Source: Streptomyces seoulensis (GTDB lineage: Bacteria > Actinomycetota > Actinomycetes > Streptomycetales > Streptomycetaceae). Taken from it: a stretch of DNA of 64,000 nt. The notes under the pieces were generated by a model, which had not been told where the DNA came from, ran no database searches, and saw only the letters and a program-made list of their open reading frames with translations. The stretch covers positions 1,364,001 to 1,428,000 of the forward strand of contig NZ_CP032229.1 of the NCBI RefSeq assembly GCF_004328625.1, given 5' to 3'. The position numbers and the translations under genes are program-made. The stretch's first letter is position 1. Each line of letters opens with the position of its first letter. This document shows positions 58,255 to 64,000 of the stretch, in pieces.

Positions 58255-60219
58255 GTGCGGCGGCGACGGAACAGACCAGGCGCGGCAGAGGTGCCGGACG
58301 GTCCCGAGCTCTCGGAGTCGGAGCGGCTGCTCTTCGGCGGCCCCCTCCGGTACGACATGGGGTGGAACGAGCACGCCGACGCCTTCCTGGAGCTGAGCCT
58401 GCGCTCGATGGTGCGGCGGCTGCCCGGCATGCTGGCGTCCAGCCTGGAGCTGGCCCGGCAGGCGGACCCGGGGGCCGCCCGCACGGTGCTCGCCGCCGAG
58501 GTGGGCCGGGGCCTGGCCCAGGCGGTGAGCCTGCTGGCCGTCAACAGCGCGCTCGGCAGCCTGCTCACCGGCCCGGACATCGAGCAGCGGCTGCGTGCCG
58601 CCGTACCCGCCCTCGCGGTGATGGCGGCGACGATGCTGGTCGCGGCGCTGCTGCGGGCCGCCTCCACCTATGCCACCGGGCGGCTTGAGCCCAAGGTGGA
58701 GCGGGTGGCGACCGAGCTGTATCTGGAGCGGGCGGCCAATGTGGAGCTGGCCGCGATCGAGGACCACGCCTTCCACAAGCTGCTGGACACCGCGCAGTAC
58801 GGCGCCCGCTCGGCGCGCCACATGATCTCCTACGGCGCGCGGGTGATCAACGCGCTGATCTCGCTGCTCGCGGCGGCCGGTGTGCTGACCGTGCTGCATC
58901 CCGCGCTGCTGCCGCTGCTGGTCACCATGACGCTGCCGAGCGCCTGGAGCGCCCTGACCAACGCGCGGCGGCGCTACGAGTCGTTCCACACCTGGGTGCA
59001 GCATGTGCGGGCCGGGCAGCTGATCGGCAGTCTGCTCACCGAGCCGGGGGCGGCGCCGGAGATCCGGGTGCACGGGGTCGGCCCGTTCCTGCTGCGGCAC
59101 TACCGGGCGATGTCGGAGACGGCGGAGGCCGAGCAGGCCCGGCTCTCCCGGCTGGCGGCCCGCACCGGCCTGGCGGCGGCCGCCTGGACGGGGCTGGCGA
59201 CCCTCGCCACCTACGCCACCCTGGGCGCGCTGCTGCTGGCCGGGGCGATGGCGCTGTCGGTGGCGGGTACGGCGGTCATCGCCATCCGTACCGGGTCGGC
59301 GAGCCTGGAGACGCTGGTGCTGGAGATCAACCAGTTGCACGAGGAGGCGCTGTTCGTCGGGGACCTGAAACGGCTGTACGTGGAGGCGGCCGAGCGGGCG
59401 ATCCCGGTGGGCGGGGAGGAACTGCCGAAGGAGCCGAAGGAGATCAGGTTCGAGGACGTCACCTTCAGCTATCCCGGTGAGGCGGCCCGGCCCGCGCTGG
59501 ACGGGGTGAGCCTCAGCCTGCCCATGGGCCACATCATCGCGCTGGTCGGCGAGAACGGTTCGGGCAAGACGACCCTGGTCAAGCTGCTCGCGGGCCTGTA
59601 CGCGCCGGACCGGGGACGGGTGCTGTGGGACGGGGTGGACGCGGCGCGGGCGGACCGGCGGCTGCTGGCCGAACGGGTGGCGATGGTGGCGCAGGACTTC
59701 AAGCGGTGGCCGTTCACCGCGCGGGTCAACGTGGCGGTGGGCCGTTCCTCCGTGCCGCTGACCGAGGAGCGGCTGGCGTCGGCGGTCGCGGAGGCCGGTG
59801 CCGAGGAGGTGGTCGCGGGCCTGCCGCGCGGTCTGGACACCCTGCTGGCCCGCAACTTCACCGGCGGCCACGAGCTGTCCGGGGGCCAGTGGCAGCGGCT
59901 GGGGATCGCGCGGGCCGCCTACCGGCGCGGCGGCATCCTGATCGTGGACGAGCCGACGGCGGCGCTGGACGCGCGGGCCGAGCTGGCGGTGTTCGAGAAG
60001 ATCCGGGCGCTGGCGGGCAGCGGGCAGACCGTCGTACTGATCACGCACCGGCTCGCCTCGGTCCGGCACGCGGATCTGGTGCATGTGCTGGAGCGGGGCC
60101 GGCTGGTGGAGTCCGGCAGCCCGGACGAACTGCTCGCGCGGGGCGGGGTGTACGCGGAGCTCTACGCGCTCCAGGCGGGGCAGTTCACCGCCCCCGTCCC
60201 CGCGCCGAAGCCCGGCTGA
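58255..60219 (+). CDS. ABC transporter, fused membrane and ATPase domains
   Basis: A half-transporter-type protein of about 654 residues. The N-terminal membrane domain (about 70-385) has about six hydrophobic segments; the ATPase domain (about 400-640) has Walker A VGENGSGKTTLVKLLAG, signature LSGGQWQRLGIARA, Walker B ILIVDEPTAALDA and the H-loop LITHRLASV. This fold suits an exporter homodimer. The C-terminal signature with Gln-Trp rather than Gln-Arg-Gln is like lantibiotic/peptide-type exporters, but no precursor or modification gene is near. GTG at 58255 has GAGGGGGAGG directly upstream and begins a conserved acidic region; more upstream starts are less likely. Confidence 0.88.
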   Translation: MRRRRNRPGAAEVPDGPELSESERLLFGGPLRYDMGWNEHADAFLELSLRSMVRRLPGMLASSLELARQADPGAARTVLAAEVGRGLAQAVSLLAVNSALGSLLTGPDIEQRLRAAVPALAVMAATMLVAALLRAASTYATGRLEPKVERVATELYLERAANVELAAIEDHAFHKLLDTAQYGARSARHMISYGARVINALISLLAAAGVLTVLHPALLPLLVTMTLPSAWSALTNARRRYESFHTWVQHVRAGQLIGSLLTEPGAAPEIRVHGVGPFLLRHYRAMSETAEAEQARLSRLAARTGLAAAAWTGLATLATYATLGALLLAGAMALSVAGTAVIAIRTGSASLETLVLEINQLHEEALFVGDLKRLYVEAAERAIPVGGEELPKEPKEIRFEDVTFSYPGEAARPALDGVSLSLPMGHIIALVGENGSGKTTLVKLLAGLYAPDRGRVLWDGVDAARADRRLLAERVAMVAQDFKRWPFTARVNVAVGRSSVPLTEERLASAVAEAGAEEVVAGLPRGLDTLLARNFTGGHELSGGQWQRLGIARAAYRRGGILIVDEPTAALDARAELAVFEKIRALAGSGQTVVLITHRLASVRHADLVHVLERGRLVESGSPDELLARGGVYAELYALQAGQFTAPVPAPKPG

Positions 60220-60415
60220 GCCGGCCCCGTTCGGAAGGCCGGTCCACGCCGTCGGCGCCGCGCAGGATCACCAGGAAGGTGTCGGTCGCCAGGTCCATCA
60301 CGACCTCGACCGGCATCCCCTCCTGCCGTCGTGCGTGCGCGAACTCCTCCGCGGGCCATGAGCCGCGCGGGCCGCCTGCGGGAAAGCGTTCGAGCACCGT
60401 CCGCCCCGTCACCAT
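60185..60415 (-). CDS. Small conserved-looking protein of unknown function
   Basis: A 76-residue protein (MVTGRTVLERFPAGGPRGSW at the start). The middle has EFAHARRQEGMPVEVVMDLATDTFLVILRGAD, a beta-strand-like hydrophobic segment typical of small Streptomyces proteins of no known role. GGAGGT lies 5 nt before the ATG, one of the best ribosome sites in the window, which argues for a true gene. Its 3' end overlaps the 3' end of the convergent ABC gene by 35 nt. Confidence 0.6.
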   Translation of the reverse strand: MVTGRTVLERFPAGGPRGSWPAEEFAHARRQEGMPVEVVMDLATDTFLVILRGADGVDRPSERGRLSRASARGRGR

Positions 60416-60615
60416 CTCGCACCTCCAGTCGTGCGTCGTGCAGTCATCCGTCGTGCTTACCGAGGACAACGCGCTGGAGGGGGTGATCGCCTCGCCCGGT
60501 GACGGGACTGAGACACAGCCGACACCGGTTCACAGCCGAACGTGCACGTCCGCTCACCGGAAGACACCGGCGGGCGCGTTCGGTGCCCGGACGGACACGG
60601 AACGGCACGGGACGG

Positions 60616-61278
60616 TCAGTGGTCGTACTCGTCGTACTCGTCGTACTCGTCATGCAGGCGGAGCCGGTCGCCGCCGGACGGGAGGGGGCCGAGGGCGGTG
60701 AGGTCGAGCAGCCCGGAGAGGGCGCCGATACCGTCCAGGGCGTCGTCGTACACCGAGTAGGTGTGGAAGATCCGGTCGCCGTCACGCAGGAAGCAGCTCA
60801 GGCCGGGGCGTTCGACGGGGGCGCCGTCGCGGTCCACGGTCGCCTCGAAGTCGCGGTTGAAGTCGCTCTCGCCGGAGGAGTACCAGGGCACGGTCCAGCC
60901 CATCCGCGCCTTGAACGGCAGCAGCCGGATGAAGGGCGCGAGCGAGACGGCCGCGAAGGCGGTGTCCCGGGCCCGGAGATGGGCGAGGGGGCCGATCTGG
61001 TCGAGGAAGACGGCGCAGCAGGGGCAGCCGGCCTCCTGGTCCGGCGCGAACATGAAGTGGTGGACGACGAGTTGGGCGCGGTCCCCGAAGAGGTCGAGCA
61101 GGGTGGCCTTGCCGTCGCCGCCCTCGAAGACGTACGCGTCGGCGACCTCGGCCATGGGCAGCCGTCGCCGTTCGGCGGCGAGCGCGGCCCGAGCCCGCTC
61201 GACAGCACGCTCCTTGCGCCGTAACTCCTCGCGCGCCGCCCGCCACCGCTCGCGGCCGACGATCTCCGGAAGCGACAT
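60616..61278 (-). CDS. DUF899 thioredoxin-like protein, TTA-containing
   Basis: A 220-residue DUF899 protein, a thioredoxin-like family of unknown function. It has YVFEGGDGKATLLDLFGDRAQLVVHHFMF, the CPCC-like GCPCCAVFLDQIG (redox cysteine candidates), and LRDGDRIFHTYSVYDDALD. The C terminus is an acidic DEY repeat encoded by three perfect 9-bp DNA repeats (60622-60648). The ATG has AGGAGGG closely upstream. Codon 19 is TTA (61224-61222), so it is a candidate bldA target. Confidence 0.9.
   Translation of the reverse strand: MSLPEIVGRERWRAAREELRRKERAVERARAALAAERRRLPMAEVADAYVFEGGDGKATLLDLFGDRAQLVVHHFMFAPDQEAGCPCCAVFLDQIGPLAHLRARDTAFAAVSLAPFIRLLPFKARMGWTVPWYSSGESDFNRDFEATVDRDGAPVERPGLSCFLRDGDRIFHTYSVYDDALDGIGALSGLLDLTALGPLPSGGDRLRLHDEYDEYDEYDH
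60622..60648. repeat. Three perfect 9-bp tandem repeats (GTCGTACTC)
   Basis: The unit GTCGTACTC occurs three times without change; on the coding strand each unit encodes Asp-Glu-Tyr. It is a candidate for copy-number variation at the protein C terminus. Confidence 0.85.
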
Positions 61279-61370
61279 GAGCCCTCCTGTTACTACGGTC
61301 CGTTCGGGGTGCTGACCGTGGGCGGGGGCACAACTCATCGGCGTGCGGCGGACTTTTTTGGTGCGGGCGG

Positions 61371-63221
61371 CTACGCGGCCGTGCGCAGCCCGGTCCAGTC
61401 CCGGCCCCCGGCCTCCAGTTCCCGCAGCGCGGAACGGAGTTGGTCGGTGTGCCGGGGGGTGAGGCGGCCGGTGTCGTCCAGGTGGACGGCGCAGGCGGTG
61501 GTGGTGTCGACGAGCCGTTCCAGCACGGCGGCCACCTGGTCGGTGCCCCGGGTGTGCCGGGCGACGGCGGGCAGTTCGGCGGCGGAGACGGCGATGGCGG
61601 TGCGGGCCTCGGCGAGGGCGCGGTACGCCTCGCGGCGCAGCGCCCAGCGCTCGGCGTGGTCGTCGGTCTCGGCGAGGACGTGCACGAGGTAGGCGTGCGC
61701 GGCGCCCCCGGCGGCGGTGAGCCGGGCCCGGACCCGGGCGCCCCGGCGGCCCGGCATCGGCAGGTGGCCGACGATCAGGACGAGCGCGCAGGCCACCAGG
61801 GTCTCGGCGATCCGCCCGAGGCACGCCTGCGGCTCCCCGCCGGCCATGATCAGGGCGAGCACCAGCACGGTGACGACGGCGGTCAGCGCGGCGAAGTGCC
61901 GGGTGGAGACGGGCAGCAGCGCCCCGCACACCGTGACCAGCGTGATCAGCCCCGCCGGGCTGGGCAGCAGCGCGGCCAGGGCGGCGAACACCAGCGCGCC
62001 GAGCACGGTCCCGGCGGCCCGGCACAGCACCCTGGAGACCAGCGGGCCGAGGTCGGGCTTGACGAGGAAGACGGCGGTGAGCGGCAGCCAGTACCAGTGC
62101 GGGTGGCTGCCGTACCAGCCGGTGTGGTGCAGGGCCTGGGCGATGCCGGCTCCGGCGCCGAAGCAGAGGGCGACGCGCAGCCCGTACTCGCGGCCCGCCG
62201 TGCCGGTCATGGCCCGCAGCGCGCCGCGCATCCCGCCGCGCCGGCCGGGGGTGAGATGACGGCCGCTCCCGGCGCGGTCGAACGCCTCGGCGGCGCGCAG
62301 CAGGGCGTCGTCGAGGGCGCGCAGGGCGGGCGCGGCGCGGGTGGGGGCGGGCAGCGGGCCCGCGGCGGTGTTGTCGCGGACGGCCGCGGCGAGCCTGCGC
62401 GGGCCCGCCGAGGCCCGCGCGGAGAGCGGGTCGCCGGCCCAGGCGAGGGCGGTGGCGGCCTCGGCCAGGGGCAGCGCGGCCCGGTACCGGGCGTGCAGGC
62501 GCCGTTCGGCGGCGGAGGTGGCGTGGCGGCGCAGGCGGGGTCCGGCGAGGGCGTCCTGCGCGTGGTCGAGCGCGGCGGTGAGCGCGGCCCGGCGGGCGGG
62601 CGCGGTGTCGGTGCCGGCCGCGTCGAGCAGGGCGGCGACGGCGTCGTACACGTCGGCCACCGCCTGGCGTTCGCCGTCGAAGCGGAAGTCGCCCGCGAGC
62701 GAGCCGGGGGTGGGCAGGGCGAGGCGGAGCAGGAGGAGCCAGAGCGCTCCGGCGAGGAAGGCGAGGGCGCCCTGCCAGGCGGGCGGACCGGCCGGGGTGC
62801 CCGCGCCGACGGCGGCGGTGACGAGGAGCTGGGTGCCGGCCGCCGAGGCGACCGGGCCGACGGCGCTGATGGAGCCCGCCAGCAGGCCGAGCACGGTCAG
62901 GGCGAGGGTGAGCGGTACGGCGGACAGGTGCTGTCCGCCGTAGGTGCCGGCGAGCAGGCCGAAGGCACCGGCCAGGGCCGGGGTGCCCAGCCGGTCGACT
63001 GAGGCGCGTCGGCTGCCCGGGCGGTCGTTGATCCCGGCGAGCATCGCGCCGATCGCGGCGAGGACGCCCTCGGCGGTCCGTCCGGCGAGCATCCCGGCGA
63101 CCAGCAGCGGCCCGGCGGCGAGGGCGCCCCGGACCACCGCGCTCCAGGGCACGGGGCCGCGCTGGGCGCGGAAGGCGTGGGCGAGCCAGGGCGGAAGTGA
63201 CCGGACGGCGGGGCGCGACAC
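61371..63221 (-). CDS. FUSC-family (aromatic acid exporter-like) membrane protein
   Basis: A protein of about 616 residues with two blocks of membrane segments (about 30-170 and 335-475) separated and followed by long cytoplasmic helical regions, the layout of the FUSC/YccS/AaeB family. The second block shows WYWLPLTAVFLVKPDLGPLVSRVLCRAAGTVLGAL, the best-known family pattern. Substrates in relatives are aromatic acids or unknown. GTG at 63221 was chosen because AGGAG lies 4 nt before it and a hydrophobic domain follows; the frame stays open further upstream. It ends 92 nt before the DUF899 gene on the same strand. Confidence 0.85.
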   Translation of the reverse strand: MSRPAVRSLPPWLAHAFRAQRGPVPWSAVVRGALAAGPLLVAGMLAGRTAEGVLAAIGAMLAGINDRPGSRRASVDRLGTPALAGAFGLLAGTYGGQHLSAVPLTLALTVLGLLAGSISAVGPVASAAGTQLLVTAAVGAGTPAGPPAWQGALAFLAGALWLLLLRLALPTPGSLAGDFRFDGERQAVADVYDAVAALLDAAGTDTAPARRAALTAALDHAQDALAGPRLRRHATSAAERRLHARYRAALPLAEAATALAWAGDPLSARASAGPRRLAAAVRDNTAAGPLPAPTRAAPALRALDDALLRAAEAFDRAGSGRHLTPGRRGGMRGALRAMTGTAGREYGLRVALCFGAGAGIAQALHHTGWYGSHPHWYWLPLTAVFLVKPDLGPLVSRVLCRAAGTVLGALVFAALAALLPSPAGLITLVTVCGALLPVSTRHFAALTAVVTVLVLALIMAGGEPQACLGRIAETLVACALVLIVGHLPMPGRRGARVRARLTAAGGAAHAYLVHVLAETDDHAERWALRREAYRALAEARTAIAVSAAELPAVARHTRGTDQVAAVLERLVDTTTACAVHLDDTGRLTPRHTDQLRSALRELEAGGRDWTGLRTAA

Positions 63222-63277
63222 GGGGCTCCTGTTCGTACGAGGGTGGGGGCCTTCGGACGACGGTGGCCGAGTGGGGG

Positions 63278-64000
63278 TCACTCCAGGGTAGAGCGTGGCG
63301 CGGTGGTGGGTGCGACACCCGGGTTTCGGGGAGGTGAAAGGTGCCCCGGCGGCGTGAGCAGGATCTCCTCCGCCTCGGTCACCGCGCCGGCCAGGGTCCC
63401 GGGGGTGAGGGCGCCGGTCACCTCGTCGATCCGGCGCAGTCCGGCGCGCTCCAGCAGCCGCTTCTCGTTGGTGATCCACTCCCCGCGCTCGGCCAGCACC
63501 GCGTGCGCGGCCTGGGCGGCGGCGGTGGCCAGCGCCCCGGCGACCTCGGTGAGGCGGCCGCGGGGGGCGTGGTGGGCCTTGGCGTAGCCGAGGGTGGCAC
63601 GGGCGGTGCCCCGCCAGTGTTCGGGCGCGGTACGGCGCAACGCGTCCGGGTAGCCGGCGGGGCGGGGCAGCGTGCCGCGCAGCACCCGGTTGACGGCCAG
63701 CTCGGCGACGATCAGATACGTGGGAATCCCGGCGAGGTGGAACAGCAGGGGCTCGACCCGGAAGCGGCCCTGCTCCGCCTCGGCCAGCTCGTGCTCGACG
63801 CTGTCGAGATCCCGGTAGTGGACGTCGACCCGGCGGCCGTCGACGGTGAGCCAGGCTCCGCCGTTGAACACCCCGCCGCCCCAGCCGCCGACCTCGGAGA
63901 CCTCGCCCTCCCAGCCGAGGGCGCGCAGGTCGTCGGGGTCGAAGGCGCCCCGGTAGTACACGGCGAGGTCCCAGTCGCTGTCCTCGGTGTGGGTGCCCTG
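63278..64000 (-). CDS. Nucleotidyltransferase-domain protein, partial (5' end beyond window)
   Basis: At least 240 residues, continuing past the window edge. The first visible residues read QGTHTEDSDWDLAVYYRG, which is the G-S/T-x(n)-SDxDL motif of nucleotidyltransferases (Pol beta superfamily) with two catalytic aspartates. It continues with VDGRRVDVHYRDLD, where the third metal-binding Asp is expected, and a C-terminal helical region (EHWRGTARATLGYAKAHHAPRG). It may modify a small molecule, such as an aminoglycoside, or a nucleic acid; the substrate cannot be assigned. It ends 57 bp before the FUSC start on the same strand. Confidence 0.85.
   Translation of the reverse strand, partial: QGTHTEDSDWDLAVYYRGAFDPDDLRALGWEGEVSEVGGWGGGVFNGGAWLTVDGRRVDVHYRDLDSVEHELAEAEQGRFRVEPLLFHLAGIPTYLIVAELAVNRVLRGTLPRPAGYPDALRRTAPEHWRGTARATLGYAKAHHAPRGRLTEVAGALATAAAQAAHAVLAERGEWITNEKRLLERAGLRRIDEVTGALTPGTLAGAVTEAEEILLTPPGHLSPPRNPGVAPTTAPRSTLE

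Overview
The window is chromosomal DNA from a high-GC actinomycete, almost certainly a Streptomyces. The evidence is very high GC with strong third-position bias, frequent GTG/TTG starts, whiA, mycothiol-linked enzymes, WhiJ-type regulator/DUF397/ATPase modules, and rare TTA codons (only two were noticed). Gene order matches the conserved core stretch of Streptomyces around whiA. No tRNA, rRNA, insertion sequence, integrase or CRISPR array was seen.

Layout. 0-8 kb: ctaB (heme O synthase), divergent from a tightly coupled pentose-phosphate operon tkt-tal-zwf-opcA-pgl. 8-13 kb: a giant helicase-nuclease protein. 13-20.5 kb: central glycolysis on the minus strand (pgi, then tpiA, pgk, gap), with an MFS exporter, an RbpA-family RNA polymerase-binding protein and secG between them. 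20.7-29 kb: a secreted M14 carboxypeptidase, then the overlapping operon uvrC-rapZ-yvcK-whiA. 29-36 kb: a Streptomyces-type HTH protein, a Rieske lipoprotein, a LacI regulator coupled to a PfkB sugar kinase, and uvrA. 36-43 kb: a mycothiol-dependent enzyme, an MBL hydrolase, aroQ, and a metal/Ter group (Ca2+/H+ exchanger, TerC behind a probable manganese riboswitch, a TerD-ATPase fusion, TerD). 43-52 kb: uvrB, an MHYT protein, a secreted GDPD, ogt, psuG-psuK, a methyltransferase, corA. 52-64 kb: accessory-flavoured genes: a uridine-kinase-like protein with a damaged P-loop, a DUF2293 protein, an orphan gltD, a WhiJ-like triad, a fused ABC transporter, DUF899, FUSC and a nucleotidyltransferase cut by the window end.

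How parts work together. The first 20 kb supplies glycolysis and NADPH/pentose production. All three nucleotide-excision-repair genes (uvrC, uvrA, uvrB) and an alkyl-DNA repair gene (ogt) lie within about 21 kb. uvrA, uvrB, ogt and, unexpectedly, the MFS exporter each carry a match to the RecA-independent DNA-damage promoter (RecA-NDp: TTGTC-R-GTG, 8 nt, TAnnnT) known in mycobacteria to depend on PafBC. uvrC has a weaker version with two DnaA boxes upstream of it. The window therefore looks like a PafBC-type damage regulon cluster, with a transporter as a new candidate member. Other regulatory signals seen directly are a 20-bp perfect LacI-type palindrome, a probable yybP-ykoY riboswitch before terC, a structured leader before the rbpA-like gene, tandem inverted repeats in the WhiJ-like module, and TTA (bldA) codons in two genes.
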